From assembly GCF_013248995.1 (NCBI RefSeq), contig NZ_JABRPK010000004.1, forward strand, positions 62,001 through 126,000: a DNA stretch of 64,000 nt, written 5' to 3'. The stretch is from Frigoribacterium sp. VKM Ac-2836 (GTDB taxonomy: Bacteria; Actinomycetota; Actinomycetes; Actinomycetales; Microbacteriaceae). The notes below the pieces were generated by a model that made no database searches, was not told where the DNA came from, and was given only the letters and a program-made list of their open reading frames with translations. Each line of letters starts with the position of its first letter. Position 1 is the first letter of the stretch. The position numbers were made by a program, and so were the translations under genes. This document shows, one piece after another, positions 8,194-17,338 of the stretch.

Positions 8194-8997
8194 GTGCCTC
8201 TGACCCAGCCCGGAACTCCGACCGTCAGGTCGAGGTTCCGGGCTGTGTCCGTCTCCGTCTCGGGGCCCGAGGGGCGTGAGCGTCTGCTCGTCGCGGCCAC
8301 GGCACTCGTGGTCGTGCTCGTCGCCCGCTTCGTCCTCGGACTCGTCGCGCTGGTCGGCTCCGCCGTCGGGTTCTCGGTGACGGCGTTCCCCAGTGGGTTC
8401 GTGGCGACGCCCGTCGGGCAGTTCCTCGGCAGCTTCGTGCTCTACCCCTTCCCGTTCTACGTCGCCGCGTTCGTGGTGCTCGCCGCCGTCCGCCCGCTCA
8501 CGCCGCGGTCCGACCTTCGCAGTGTGGTCCGCCACGCGGTGGTCGCCGGTGCCGTCGGCACCGTCGCGCTGGCGGTCGTCGGCATCGTGCCCGGCATCGT
8601 GCTCTCGATCAGCGGTGGCACCTGGGTGAACCTGGCGCTCTACCTCACGACCGTCCCGCTCTCGGCCGGCATCGTCGACACCGCTCTGCTCGTCGCCGGT
8701 GCGGTTCTCGCTCGATCGTGGCTGGGTGGCGGGGGCGGCGACGAGGTCTGGGCGGCCGAACCCGCACCTCGTGCCGCCGAGGCCGAGCCGGTCGACGACG
8801 CGACCGACCTCGTCGACGACGCCGCGCCTCCTGTCGGCGGCGTGCGAGCCGGCCGTGTCCCGACGGTCCTCGACACAGGGCCGTCGGCACCCGTCGCCCC
8901 GCCCGAACGTCCCGTCGTGCCGGCGCATCCGGCGCCCGCCCCCGCCGACTGGTCACGCTTCGCGCCCCCGACCGGTCAGAGCGAGGACGAGCGGTGA
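8194..8997 (+). CDS. Four-helix membrane protein of unknown function
   Basis: A 267-residue protein with about four hydrophobic segments (roughly residues 30-60, 80-100, 125-150 and 155-180). An Ala/Pro-rich cytoplasmic tail ending in SRFAPPTGQSEDER follows. I do not recognise the family. It leads an apparent operon with the CECGN permease and TIGR03943 protein; its stop overlaps the permease start as GTGA. The first 17 codons coincide with a hairpin that looks like the rne terminator. The true start may therefore be the in-frame GTG at 8245 (VSVSVSGPEG), although a leaderless -10 suits the 8194 start. Confidence 0.7.
   Translation: MPLTQPGTPTVRSRFRAVSVSVSGPEGRERLLVAATALVVVLVARFVLGLVALVGSAVGFSVTAFPSGFVATPVGQFLGSFVLYPFPFYVAAFVVLAAVRPLTPRSDLRSVVRHAVVAGAVGTVALAVVGIVPGIVLSISGGTWVNLALYLTTVPLSAGIVDTALLVAGAVLARSWLGGGGGDEVWAAEPAPRAAEAEPVDDATDLVDDAAPPVGGVRAGRVPTVLDTGPSAPVAPPERPVVPAHPAPAPADWSRFAPPTGQSEDER
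8207..8244 (+). terminator. Hairpin after rne, inside the first codons of the next frame
   Basis: Perfect 10-base arms AGCCCGGAAC (8207-8216) and GTTCCGGGCT (8235-8244), with an inner GACC/GGTC pair. It lies 30-70 nt after the rne stop and so looks like the rne terminator, yet overlaps codons 5-17 of the frame beginning at 8194. An in-frame GTG at 8245 directly follows it. Confidence 0.6.
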
Positions 8998-10046
8998 GCG
9001 CTCCCGTCCGGGAGCACACCGGCCACGCCGGGCACGGCGCCGGCCGGGCTGCGCGCCCGGCGCCGTCGCGCGTGCCGTTGCTCGTCGCGGGCGGACTCGT
9101 GCTCGCCGTGCTCGTCGTGGTCCGTCTCGCCTCGCCTCTGCTCGGCCCCGGTCTGTTGCCGAACGCCCTGCAGGACTTCGTCACGCTGACCGTCAGCGTC
9201 ATCGTCGAGTCGATGCCGTTCGTCCTGCTCGGCATCGTGCTGTCGATCATCGTGCAGGAGTGGCTGCCGCAGGCGTTCTTCTCGTCGTGGCTGCCGAGAC
9301 GGGGAGTGCCCCGTCGGGCCGTGATCTCGTTCCTCGGGATGTTCCTGCCCGTCTGCGAGTGCGGCAACGTGCCGCTGGCGCGCGGCCTCGTGCTCAAGGG
9401 CTTCACGGTGTCGGAATCCATGACGTTCCTGCTGGCGGCGCCGATCCTCAACCCGATCACGATCATCACCACCCACCAGGCCTTCGGATGGGACAACGGC
9501 ATCCTCGTGGCCCGGCTGATCGGCGGGTTCGTCATCGCGAACCTGATCGGCTGGCTGTTCAGCAAGCACCCGAACCAGCAGAGTCTGCTCACGTCCTCGT
9601 TCGCGGCCGAGTGCCGCGTCGACGACGGGCACGGGCACGGGCGGGGTCGCACGGCGAAGAGCGTCGACCTGTTCCGTCGCGAGATGTCGACGATGATGCC
9701 GGCGCTCTTCATCGGCGCGGCGATCGCCGGTGCGATCCAGACGATCGTGCCGCGGTCGGTGCTCGTGACCCTCGGCAGCAACCCGGTCTGGTCGGTGCTG
9801 GCGATGATGGTGCTGGCCTTCGTCATCTCGATCTGCTCGAACGTCGACGCGTTCTTCGTGTTGCCGTTCGCCTCGACCTTCATGCCCGGCGGCATCGCCG
9901 CCTTCCTCGTCTTCGGTCCGATCATCGACGTCAAGATGCTCGCCCTGCTGCGGACGACCTACACGCCCAAGGTGCTCGGGCAGGTCACCCTCGTGGTGGC
10001 CCTGACGAGTGCCGCGATCGGACTGGTGGTCAACTATGTCGCCTAG
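8994..10046 (+). CDS. YraQ/UPF0718-type permease
   Basis: A 350-residue polytopic permease of the YraQ/YcgR (UPF0718) type. The hallmark is FLPVCECGNVPLARG with two cysteines (about residues 118-132), followed by FLLAAPILNP. A second half contains SICSNVDAFFVLPFAS, giving the internal two-fold arrangement of this family. A histidine-rich cytoplasmic loop (DDGHGHGRGR) separates the halves. The family is paired with TIGR03943 proteins in Bacillus (YcgR/YcgQ) and many actinobacteria. The substrate is not established; metals or thiols are guesses from Cys/His content. The GTG start overlaps the previous stop. Confidence 0.85.
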   Translation: MSAPVREHTGHAGHGAGRAARPAPSRVPLLVAGGLVLAVLVVVRLASPLLGPGLLPNALQDFVTLTVSVIVESMPFVLLGIVLSIIVQEWLPQAFFSSWLPRRGVPRRAVISFLGMFLPVCECGNVPLARGLVLKGFTVSESMTFLLAAPILNPITIITTHQAFGWDNGILVARLIGGFVIANLIGWLFSKHPNQQSLLTSSFAAECRVDDGHGHGRGRTAKSVDLFRREMSTMMPALFIGAAIAGAIQTIVPRSVLVTLGSNPVWSVLAMMVLAFVISICSNVDAFFVLPFASTFMPGGIAAFLVFGPIIDVKMLALLRTTYTPKVLGQVTLVVALTSAAIGLVVNYVA

Positions 10047-10917
10047 CCCTGCTCCCCGCCCCTGGCGCCGACTGCTCGACCGGTGGCAGGGGGTGCTGCT
10101 GACTCTCGTCGTCGGCGTCGCCACCCTCTGGCTCGCCGCCACCGGCCAACTCGTGCTGTACATCCACCCCCGGTACGACGTCTTCACCGTCGTGATGATC
10201 GTCATCGGCATGCTGCTGTCGCTCGCCACGCTCGCGTTCTCACCCGTCAGGGGCGAGGACGAGGGCGACCACGCGGGCCACGACCACGCGGACCACGACC
10301 ACGACGGGCGGCTCGAGACGGCCGCCGTGCCTGCGGTCGAGGACGGCCTCCGCCCGCGACGACGCCGTCCGCTGGCCACCGGCGTCCGGCGCCTGGCCTT
10401 CTCGGCCGGTCTCGTCGTCACGACCGCCATCGCGATCGCCGTCGTCGCCGTGCCGCCGGCCACCCTCACCAGCGCCACCGCCGGGCAGCGCGACGTCAAC
10501 TCGTCGACCGCGGCGCTCGACCGCACCTCCGTGGCCGACGCGACCAGCGCCTCCTCGGACGCCTACCGCTCGTTCAGTGTGCTGGACTGGGCCGGATTGC
10601 TGCGCCAGACCACCGACCTCGCGTTCTACCAGGGCAAGACCGCCGACGTCGTCGGGTTCGTCACGCCGTCGGACACCGACCCCGACGACGTGTTCTACGT
10701 CTCGCGATTCGTGATCACGTGCTGCGCGGTCGACGCCCAGCCCGTCGGCGTCCCCGTGTACCTGCCGGGTTGGCAGGACCAGGTCGCCGCCGACGACTGG
10801 GTCGAGGTGACCGGGGGCTTCGACACGAACCGCAGCAGCTCGAGCCAGGACCCCGTCGCCCTCGTGCCGGACGACGTCACCACCGTGGGACAGCCCAGTG
10901 ACCCGTACCTCTACTGA
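10036..10917 (+). CDS. TIGR03943 family protein with histidine-rich loop
   Basis: This 293-residue partner of the permease overlaps its end by 11 nt. Two N-terminal transmembrane helices (about 20-45 and 50-70) are followed by a His/Asp-rich loop (HAGHDHADHDHDG, about 82-94), another helix (about 125-147) and an extracytoplasmic domain with VITCCAVDAQPVGVPV. The CC pair within that motif is the family hallmark. The histidine cluster suggests metal binding. The start is ATG 10036 (MSPSPAPRPW) rather than 10009, which would lie deep inside the permease. Role inferred: accessory or gating subunit of the permease. Confidence 0.85.
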   Translation: MSPSPAPRPWRRLLDRWQGVLLTLVVGVATLWLAATGQLVLYIHPRYDVFTVVMIVIGMLLSLATLAFSPVRGEDEGDHAGHDHADHDHDGRLETAAVPAVEDGLRPRRRRPLATGVRRLAFSAGLVVTTAIAIAVVAVPPATLTSATAGQRDVNSSTAALDRTSVADATSASSDAYRSFSVLDWAGLLRQTTDLAFYQGKTADVVGFVTPSDTDPDDVFYVSRFVITCCAVDAQPVGVPVYLPGWQDQVAADDWVEVTGGFDTNRSSSSQDPVALVPDDVTTVGQPSDPYLY

Positions 10918-12358
10918 GGGCGGGCGGGGCCAGGGGGCGACGGCACGGACCACGTCGGACCCGTTCGCCTCGGACCCCGTGTTCCTCACCGAGGAGGACG
11001 CCCGCGACGCGCAGGCTCGCTGGCGCGTCCGGTGGATCGCCGTCGTCACCGTCCTCGCGGTGGTCTGTGCCGCCTTCGTCGGGCTGACGTACTTCCAGGG
11101 GCCGAGGACGTCGGACACGCAGGTCGACGCCACCGCCGCGGTCGAGCGGCCGGGCCAGCAGCTGAGGGTGTTCGCCAACCAGGCGCTCGCGCACGTCGAC
11201 CCCTCGCAGGTGGTCGTGACCCCCGCGACGGCGTTCACGGTCCAGACCTCCGGTGACGTGGTCGCGGTGACGTTCACCGACCGGCTCGACTACGCCACCG
11301 AGTACCACGTGCGCATCGACGGGGTCTCGAGCGTCTACCAACGCCAGACCTCGACCCTGGAGGCCCGGTTCAGCACGCCCCCGGCCACGCTGTACCGGCT
11401 CGTCCGGGGCACGGGCGGGGCCGAGGACCGCATCGAACGGGCCGGGCTCCGGGGCTCCGATCGCACGACCGTCTGGTCGGCTCCACGCATCCAGGCCTAC
11501 GAGGTGTTCGATTCGGCGGTCGCCGTCGTCACGGACGACGGGACGCAGAGCAGCCTGAGCCTCGTGTCGCTCGACGGGGCCGCCGTCGAGACCCTGCCCG
11601 TCCCCGACCGGCCCGGCCTGATCACGCGCTTCGCGGCCGACCGCGCCACCACGACGCTGGCGTTCTCGTTCCGGCCGACGGGCTCGGACGTCGAGACGCT
11701 CTACACGCTCCCGCTCCAAGGGGAGCGGGCCGTGACACCGGTCCTCGCGCTCTCCGGACAACCCGTCGAACCGGCCGACTGGGCGTTCGTCCCCGGCGAG
11801 GACGACGTCGTCGTGCAAGCCCTCGACGACTCGGTGAGCGTCGTCGACCTCTCGGGCGTCGACCCCGTGCGACCCGTGGGCACGTACTCCCTGCTGCAGG
11901 GCGTCTCGCTCGACGGGACGACCCTGGTCGCCGCGTCGAGCATCGCGTCGATGGTCGTGGACCTCGCCACCGGCGACGAACGCCCTCGGGCACCCGCCCC
12001 GGTGGACGGGGTCCTGCCCTTCGCCGGGCCCCTCGTGGCCCTCGACTCGGACCACGTGGTGCAGCAGGTCTCGGTGCCGTCGGACGACGGAGCGACCTAC
12101 CGCACCCTGGTCGTCGCGGACGACGGCGCCACCTCGCGGACGCTCTGGCAGCCCCCGAGCGCGTCCGGGGTCATCGAGGGATTCGATGTCTCCCCGAACG
12201 GGCAGTACCTGGCGGTGCAGTCGGTCGGGGACGCCACGACGCCGACGGATTACTCGTACACGATCGATCCCGTCGCCGATGGGGTCACGACCACGATCGT
12301 CGACATCGCATCGGGCGCGGTGGTGGCCAGTTACGAGGGCTTCGACACGACCTGGTGA
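10898..12358 (+). CDS. Membrane-anchored beta-propeller-like protein
   Basis: A 486-residue protein with a single helix (about 45-65) after a charged N-terminus, then an extracytoplasmic region. This opens with an Ig-like strand set (about 75-165) and continues with repeated blades of the style VVAVTDDG, VVVQALDDSVSVVDLSG and FDVSPNGQYLAVQSVGD, resembling WD40/PD40 propellers. I do not know a specific function. The GTG start lies 20 nt inside the TIGR03943 gene, so it belongs to the same transcript. No catalytic motif and no lipobox seen. It may sense or bind cell-wall or exported material; that is inference. Confidence 0.65.
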   Translation: MTRTSTEGGRGQGATARTTSDPFASDPVFLTEEDARDAQARWRVRWIAVVTVLAVVCAAFVGLTYFQGPRTSDTQVDATAAVERPGQQLRVFANQALAHVDPSQVVVTPATAFTVQTSGDVVAVTFTDRLDYATEYHVRIDGVSSVYQRQTSTLEARFSTPPATLYRLVRGTGGAEDRIERAGLRGSDRTTVWSAPRIQAYEVFDSAVAVVTDDGTQSSLSLVSLDGAAVETLPVPDRPGLITRFAADRATTTLAFSFRPTGSDVETLYTLPLQGERAVTPVLALSGQPVEPADWAFVPGEDDVVVQALDDSVSVVDLSGVDPVRPVGTYSLLQGVSLDGTTLVAASSIASMVVDLATGDERPRAPAPVDGVLPFAGPLVALDSDHVVQQVSVPSDDGATYRTLVVADDGATSRTLWQPPSASGVIEGFDVSPNGQYLAVQSVGDATTPTDYSYTIDPVADGVTTTIVDIASGAVVASYEGFDTTW

Positions 12359-12394
12359 CCGCCCGGGGCGGTGTCGTCCGAGCGCGCCGGTCGA

Positions 12395-12670
12395 TCAGGC
12401 GGACAGGCCGCGTTTGACCCGCTGGGACACCCGTAGTCCGCTGCGCTCCAGGCGGCGGGCCAGATCGAGGCCCGTGACGGCGACGGCGCCCCCGGCGATC
12501 AACTCGGCGCGTCGCGACTCGGGCACGTCGTAGTGGTCGTGGTCGAACCCGCGGCGGGGGATGCCGTGACGGGCGGCGAACGTGTGCAGCTCGTCGTAGG
12601 AGTCGTCACTCACCAGGTGGGCCCACAGTGTGTCGTGGGCAGGCCAGACGGCCTCGTCGATCAGGATCAC
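12395..12670 (-). CDS. DUF4031 domain protein
   Basis: A 91-residue protein matching DUF4031: the family pattern of WPAHDTLWAHLVSD, then ELHTFAARHGIPRRGFDHDHYDVP, is clear at about residues 7-47. I chose the GTG at 12670 instead of the longer frame to 12787 because the family begins a few residues before WPAH. In addition, TACGAT lies exactly 7 nt upstream on this strand, a leaderless arrangement. The Asp/His-rich GFDHDHYD suggests metal or phosphate binding, but function is unknown. It is divergent from rplU. Confidence 0.8.
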   Translation of the reverse strand: MILIDEAVWPAHDTLWAHLVSDDSYDELHTFAARHGIPRRGFDHDHYDVPESRRAELIAGGAVAVTGLDLARRLERSGLRVSQRVKRGLSA

Positions 12671-12677
12671 GCCCTGG

Positions 12678-12683
12678 ATCGTA
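12678..12683 (-). promoter_or_regulatory. Leaderless-type -10 (TACGAT) of the DUF4031 gene
   Basis: TACGAT on the minus strand, 7 nt before the GTG at 12670. Confidence 0.55.
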
Positions 12684-12707
12684 GTCGTCGGCCCGGCTCC
12701 GGGCGCG

Positions 12708-12736
12708 TTGACGACCCCAGCGGCCCCCTGTACGAT
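12708..12736 (+). promoter_or_regulatory. Promoter of rplU-rpmA
   Basis: TTGACG (12708-12713) and TACGAT (12731-12736) are separated by exactly 17 nt. This predicts a start near 12743 and a leader of about 60 nt before rplU, which may carry ribosomal-protein regulation. Confidence 0.75.
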
Positions 12737-12804
12737 GAGCGGCTGGTGCGCTCTGGCTCGAGGCCGCGTCGTGCCTGAAACCCCCAACTCGTGAAGGAAC
12801 AGAC

Positions 12805-13113
12805 ATGGTCTACGCAGTCGTGCGCGCCGGTGGTCGGCAGGAGAAGGTCGAGGTCGGCACGATCGTCACCCTCGATCGGCTCAAGGCCGCCGAAGGCGAC
12901 GCCATCACCCTCCCCGCCGTGCTGCACGTCGATGGCGACACCGTCACCTCGGCCGCCGACGCCCTGGCGAAGATCACGGTGACCGCCGAGGTGCTGAACG
13001 ACCTGCGCGGCCCGAAGATCGTCATCCAGAACTACAAGAACAAGACCGGTTACAAGCGTCGCATGGGCTTCCGTGCCGACCTGACCCGCGTCAAGATCAC
13101 CTCGATCAACTGA
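12805..13113 (+). CDS. rplU: 50S ribosomal protein L21
   Basis: This 102-residue full-length L21 begins [18 protein letters not shown] and ends with the conserved [14 protein letters not shown] segment. A GAAGGA ribosome-binding site lies 7-8 nt before the ATG. It sits 18 nt ahead of rpmA in the near-universal rplU-rpmA-obgE arrangement and has its own well-formed promoter. It binds 23S rRNA in the large subunit. Confidence 0.98.
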   Translation: MVYAVVRAGGRQEKVEVGTIVTLDRLKAAEGDAITLPAVLHVDGDTVTSAADALAKITVTAEVLNDLRGPKIVIQNYKNKTGYKRRMGFRADLTRVKITSIN

Positions 13114-13131
13114 GCTAGGGGCTGAGAACAC

Positions 13132-13398
13132 ATGGCACACAAAAAGGGCGCATCGTCCACCCGCAACGGTCGTGACTCGAACGCACAGCGCCTCGGCGTG
13201 AAGCGCTTCGGCGGCCAGGTCGTCCTCGCCGGCGAGATCATCGTCCGCCAGCGCGGCACCCACTTCCACCCCGGCGTCAACGTCGGCCGCGGCGGCGACG
13301 ACACCCTCTTCGCCCTCGCCCCCGGCTCGGTCGAGTTCGGCAACAAGGGCGGCCGCAAGGTCGTCAACATCGTCGCCTCCGCGACGGCCACGGTCTAG
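13132..13398 (+). CDS. rpmA: 50S ribosomal protein L27
   Basis: An 88-residue L27 with the diagnostic start [17 protein letters not shown] and the core [17 protein letters not shown]. The short unprocessed N-terminus reaching the peptidyl-transferase centre is typical outside Firmicutes, where an extra propeptide is cleaved; none is present here. It is followed by a strong hairpin before obgE, so ribosomal-protein expression may be partly uncoupled from the GTPase. Confidence 0.98.
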   Translation: MAHKKGASSTRNGRDSNAQRLGVKRFGGQVVLAGEIIVRQRGTHFHPGVNVGRGGDDTLFALAPGSVEFGNKGGRKVVNIVASATATV

Positions 13399-13455
13399 AG
13401 AGACCACGCGGCGTCGGCACACGACCCGCACCGGCGGCCCCTCGAGGGTCGCACC

Positions 13456-13486
13456 GTCTGGGGCGAGCATCCTGCTCGCCCCAGAC
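13456..13486 (+). terminator. Terminator or attenuator between rpmA and obgE
   Basis: Perfect 14-base arms (13456-13469 and 13473-13486) with a 3-base loop, followed by GTGTTT. It lies 57 nt after the rpmA stop and would end or attenuate the rplU-rpmA transcript ahead of obgE. Confidence 0.85.
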
Positions 13487-13542
13487 GTGTTTGACCCGGG
13501 CAGCTCGCACCGGCACGCACAGACAAAGAGATCAAGCACCTC

Positions 13543-15093
13543 ATGGCCACATTCGTCGACCAAGTGACCCTCCACCTCCGCGCCGGAAACGGCGGCAACG
13601 GCTGCGTGTCCGTCAAGCGCGAGAAGTTCAAGCCCCTGGCCGGTCCCGACGGCGGCAACGGCGGCCACGGCGGGGACGTCGTCATCGTCAGCGACACCGG
13701 CGTCACGACGCTGCTCGGCTTCCACCGCGCACCGCATCGGTCCAGTGACAACGGCGGCTTCGGCATGGGCGACCACCGCGCCGGCACCAACGGCGAGACC
13801 CTCGAGCTCGTCGTCCCGGTCGGTACCGTCGTCAAGTCCGCCGACGGCGTCGAGCTGATCGACATGGTCGAGCCGGGCATGCGCTACGTCGCCGCCGAGG
13901 GCGGCATCGGTGGCCTCGGCAACGCGGCCCTTTCGTCGACCAAACGCAAGGCCCCCGGGTTCGCCCTCCTCGGCACCCCCGGCTGGGCCGGGGACGTGTT
14001 GCTCGAGCTCAAGGTCGTCGCCGACGTCGCCCTGGTGGGCTACCCGTCGGCCGGCAAGTCGAGCCTCGTCGCCGCCCTCTCGGCCGCGAAGCCCAAGATC
14101 GCCGACTACCCCTTCACGACGCTGCACCCCAACCTCGGCGTCGTCGAGTCGGGTGACACGCGGTACACGGTCGCCGACGTCCCCGGCCTCATCGAGGGCG
14201 CCAGCGAGGGCAAGGGGCTCGGGCTCGAGTTCCTGCGCCACGTCGAGCGCTGCTCGGCCCTGCTGCACGTGCTCGACTGCGCGACCCTCGATCCGGGCCG
14301 CGACCCCCTGACCGACCTCGACGTCATCCTGCGCGAGCTCGAGGCCTACCCCGTCCCCGACGGTCAGAAGCCGTTGCTCGAACGCCCGCAGATGATCGCG
14401 TTGAACAAGGTCGACGTGCCGGACGGTCGTGAGCTGGCCGACTTCGTCACCCCCGAGCTCGAGGCCCGCGGCTACCGCGTCTTCGAGATCTCGGCGGTGA
14501 GCCACGAGGGCCTGCGCAACCTGTCCTTCGCGCTGGCCGAGGTCGTCGAGGCCAGCCGGGCCGAGATCGCCGCGCGCCCCGCGCCTCCTCGCATCGTCAT
14601 GCGTCCCCGCGCCGTCAACGAGAAGCCCTTCGTCATCCGGGTCGAGGGCGGCACCTACGGCAACGTGTACCGCATCCTCGGTCAGAAGCCCGAGCGCTGG
14701 GTCGTCCAGACCGACTTCAACAACGAGGAGGCCGTGGGTTACCTGGCCGACCGACTCAACGCGATCGGCGTCGAGGACGCCTTGTTCAAGGCCGGCGCGC
14801 AGGCCGGTTCGACGGTCGTCATCGGCCCCGAGGGCGGCATCGTCTTCGACTGGGAGCCGACCCTCACCTCGACGGCCGAACTCATGACGAGCGCCCGTGG
14901 CACCGATCCGCGTCTGATCCAGAACGACCGCCCGACCCGCAACCAGCGTCGTGAGGAGTACTTCGAGCGCATGGACGCCAAGGCCGAGGCCCGCGCGGAG
15001 CTGCAGCGCGAGCGCGCCGCCGGTCTGTGGACCGACGACGAGGGGTTCCTCGTGAAAGAGGGCGACGACGCCGAAGGCGACGAGCGGGCGTGA
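13543..15093 (+). CDS. obgE: GTPase Obg/CgtA
   Basis: A 516-residue ribosome-associated GTPase involved in 50S assembly and stress. The glycine-rich Obg fold (about 1-158; [17 protein letters not shown] and [10 protein letters not shown]) precedes the G domain with G1 GYPSAGKSS (about 166), G3 DVPGL (about 212) and G4 NKVD (about 287). The OCT domain (about 345-425) and a charged C-terminal tail of about 80 residues ending [18 protein letters not shown] follow. The stop overlaps the proB start as GTGA. Start ATG with AAAGAG upstream. Confidence 0.97.
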   Translation: MATFVDQVTLHLRAGNGGNGCVSVKREKFKPLAGPDGGNGGHGGDVVIVSDTGVTTLLGFHRAPHRSSDNGGFGMGDHRAGTNGETLELVVPVGTVVKSADGVELIDMVEPGMRYVAAEGGIGGLGNAALSSTKRKAPGFALLGTPGWAGDVLLELKVVADVALVGYPSAGKSSLVAALSAAKPKIADYPFTTLHPNLGVVESGDTRYTVADVPGLIEGASEGKGLGLEFLRHVERCSALLHVLDCATLDPGRDPLTDLDVILRELEAYPVPDGQKPLLERPQMIALNKVDVPDGRELADFVTPELEARGYRVFEISAVSHEGLRNLSFALAEVVEASRAEIAARPAPPRIVMRPRAVNEKPFVIRVEGGTYGNVYRILGQKPERWVVQTDFNNEEAVGYLADRLNAIGVEDALFKAGAQAGSTVVIGPEGGIVFDWEPTLTSTAELMTSARGTDPRLIQNDRPTRNQRREEYFERMDAKAEARAELQRERAAGLWTDDEGFLVKEGDDAEGDERA

Positions 15094-15935
15094 CCGGGGG
15101 CGTCGTCGACCGCGCCGGCCTCGGCACGGCCCGTCGCATCGTGGTCAAGGTCGGCTCGTCATCGATCAGCGGTGTGAACGCGGGCCAGATCGACCCGCTG
15201 GTCGAAGCCCTCGCCGCGACGTACGGTCGGGGCGCCCAGGTCGTCCTCGTGTCGTCCGGGGCCATCGCCACGGGCCTGCCGCACCTGCGGCTCGACGCCC
15301 GGCCGACCGACCTCGCGACGCAGCAGGCGGCCGCCGCGGTCGGACAGAACGTCTTGATCTACCGCTACCAGCAGAGCCTGCGCCGCTACGGCATCGTGGC
15401 CGGGCAGGTGCTCCTGACCGCGGGCGACATGCAGAACCCGACGCACCGCAGCAACGCCCAGCGCGCCATGGAACGCCTCCTCGAGCTGCGCATCCTGCCG
15501 ATCGTGAACGAGAACGACACGGTCGCCACCCACGAGATCCGTTTCGGTGACAACGATCGGCTCGCGGCGCTGGTGTCGCAGCTGATCGGCGCCGACGCTC
15601 TCGTGTTGCTGAGCGACGTCGACGCCCTGTACACCCGGCCGCCGCACGAGCCGGGTGCCGTCGCGATCCTCGACGTCCCGTTCGGCGACGACCTCGCCGG
15701 GGTCACGTTCGGTGCCGCCGGTGAGGCCGGCGTCGGCACCGGAGGCGCGGGGACGAAGGTCGCGGCCGCCCGGTTCGCGGCCGAGGCCGGCACCCCCGTC
15801 CTCGTGACGAGCACCGGCAACGTCGCCCGTGCCCTCGCCGGCGAGCACGTCGGCACCTTCTTCGAAGCGGCGGGAGCCGCGGGATCGGGATCTGCGGCGG
15901 CGGGCGCCGGGCGCTCTGCCGAGCGCCCGGCCTGA
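15090..15935 (+). CDS. proB: Glutamate 5-kinase (no PUA domain)
   Basis: The first enzyme of proline synthesis, phosphorylating glutamate with ATP. It has 281 residues from the GTG that overlaps the obgE stop. Amino-acid-kinase motifs are visible: [60 protein letters not shown] and [12 protein letters not shown]. The usual C-terminal PUA domain of the 360-370-residue enzymes is absent. The sequence instead ends in an Ala/Gly tail ([22 protein letters not shown]). Proline feedback inhibition acts on the kinase domain and could survive this. proA follows after about 95 bp with its own -10. Confidence 0.95.
   Translation: MTGGVVDRAGLGTARRIVVKVGSSSISGVNAGQIDPLVEALAATYGRGAQVVLVSSGAIATGLPHLRLDARPTDLATQQAAAAVGQNVLIYRYQQSLRRYGIVAGQVLLTAGDMQNPTHRSNAQRAMERLLELRILPIVNENDTVATHEIRFGDNDRLAALVSQLIGADALVLLSDVDALYTRPPHEPGAVAILDVPFGDDLAGVTFGAAGEAGVGTGGAGTKVAAARFAAEAGTPVLVTSTGNVARALAGEHVGTFFEAAGAAGSGSAAAGAGRSAERPA
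15907..15930 (+). terminator. Hairpin within the last codons of proB
   Basis: Perfect 10-base arms CCGGGCGCTC (15907-15916) and GAGCGCCCGG (15921-15930) with a TGCC loop, ending 2 nt before the proB stop codon. The low-complexity protein tail here may owe its sequence to the hairpin. Confidence 0.6.
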
Positions 15936-16019
15936 CCCGCGCCTCCCGGGGCGTCGTCCGAGCGACCGCCGCCCCGCCGCCGCCCGCGGTCGGCTCTCGC
16001 GGGACGGGGGACCGGCGCA

Positions 16020-16025
16020 TAGGCT
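16020..16025 (+). promoter_or_regulatory. Leaderless-type -10 (TAGGCT) of proA
   Basis: TAGGCT ends 6 nt before the ATG at 16032, so proA can be transcribed separately from proB without a leader. Confidence 0.6.
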
Positions 16026-16031
16026 TCGTGC

Positions 16032-17300
16032 ATGTCGCTCATCGATGCCCCGGCCCCGTCGCTCACCGACAAGCTGACCGCCGCGAGAGCCGCCTCGCGC
16101 GTACTCGCGACGACGACGGCCGATCGCAAGGACGCGGGGCTCCGCGCCATCGCCGCAGCCCTGGTCGCGAACGTCGACCGCATCGTCGTGGCCAACGAGC
16201 TCGACCTGGCGAACGCGCGCGAGAACGGTGTCGGCGCCTCATTGCAGGACCGCCTGCGGCTCGACTCCCGTCGCCTGTCCGGTCTCGCCGAGGCCACCGA
16301 GCTGGTGGCCTCGCTCGTCGACCCGGTGGGCGAGTCGGTGCGCGGCAAGGTGCTGCCCAACGGGCTGCGACTCGATCAGGTCCGCGTGCCGTTCGGCGTG
16401 GTGGGCGCCATCTACGAGGCCCGCCCCAACGTGACGGTCGACATCGCGGCGCTCGCCCTGAAGAGCGGCAACGCGGCCGTCCTGCGGGGTGGCAGCGCGG
16501 CGCAGGAGTCGAACCGCGTGCTCGTCGAGGTCATGCGCGAGGCCCTGGACGAGGTGGGCCTGCCCGCCGACGCCGTCGTGACGATCGACGAGTTCGGACG
16601 GGACGGGGCGGGCGAGCTCATGCGGGCTCGCGGGCTCGTCGACGTGCTCATCCCGCGGGGCAGCGCCGAGCTGATCGACACCGTCGTGCGTCAGTCGACG
16701 GTGCCCGTCATCGAGACCGGTGCCGGGGTCGTGCACGTGTTCCTCGACGCCAGCGCCGACGAGGGCTGGGCCGTCGACATCGTCCGGAACGCCAAGGTGC
16801 AGCGGCCGAGCGTGTGCAACGCGCTCGAGACCCTGCTCGTGCACCGGGACGCCGCGGACCGCCTGCTGCCACCGGTGCTGGGTGCCCTGCGCGCCTCCGG
16901 CGTCACGATCCATGGTGACGAGCGCACGCTCGAGGTCTTCCCCGACGGGGTGCCGGCCACCGACGAGGACTGGGCCGCCGAGTACATGGGGCTCGACCTC
17001 GCCGTCCGCGTCGTGGCGGACGTCGACGAGGCCATGGCGCACATTGCGCGGTGGTCGACCCATCACACCGAGTCCATCGTGACCAACGACCTGGTGACCG
17101 CCGAGAGGTTCCTCGCCGAGGTCGACAGCGCCGTCGTCATGGTCAACGCCTCGACGCGGTTCACCGACGGTGGCGAGTTCGGCTTTGGTGCCGAGGTCGG
17201 CATCTCGACCCAGAAGCTCCACGCCCGCGGACCCATGGGGCTCCCCGAGCTCACCAGCACCAAATGGGTCGTGCGGGGCCAGGGCCAGGTGCGCGGGTAG
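16032..17300 (+). CDS. proA: Gamma-glutamyl phosphate reductase
   Basis: This 422-residue NADPH-dependent aldehyde-dehydrogenase-fold enzyme makes glutamate 5-semialdehyde from the proB product. Family stretches are present: [39 protein letters not shown] and the catalytic-cysteine loop [17 protein letters not shown]. The C-terminal part has [31 protein letters not shown], near-universal in ProA. The start is set by the TAGGCT hexamer 6 nt upstream. Confidence 0.97.
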   Translation: MSLIDAPAPSLTDKLTAARAASRVLATTTADRKDAGLRAIAAALVANVDRIVVANELDLANARENGVGASLQDRLRLDSRRLSGLAEATELVASLVDPVGESVRGKVLPNGLRLDQVRVPFGVVGAIYEARPNVTVDIAALALKSGNAAVLRGGSAAQESNRVLVEVMREALDEVGLPADAVVTIDEFGRDGAGELMRARGLVDVLIPRGSAELIDTVVRQSTVPVIETGAGVVHVFLDASADEGWAVDIVRNAKVQRPSVCNALETLLVHRDAADRLLPPVLGALRASGVTIHGDERTLEVFPDGVPATDEDWAAEYMGLDLAVRVVADVDEAMAHIARWSTHHTESIVTNDLVTAERFLAEVDSAVVMVNASTRFTDGGEFGFGAEVGISTQKLHARGPMGLPELTSTKWVVRGQGQVRG

Positions 17301-17338
17301 ACTCGTCCACGATCGTCACCGCCTGAACGGGAGAACCC

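Noticed and set aside
5485-8928. Minus-strand open frame of 1147 codons over rne
   Set aside because: Long antisense frame caused by high GC and third-position bias; its translation is Asp/Arg/Gly-rich without a domain, while the plus strand encodes a complete RNase E.
12670-12787. Longer N-terminus of the DUF4031 protein
   Set aside because: The extra 39 codons overlap the rplU promoter and are absent from the family; the TACGAT hexamer supports 12670.
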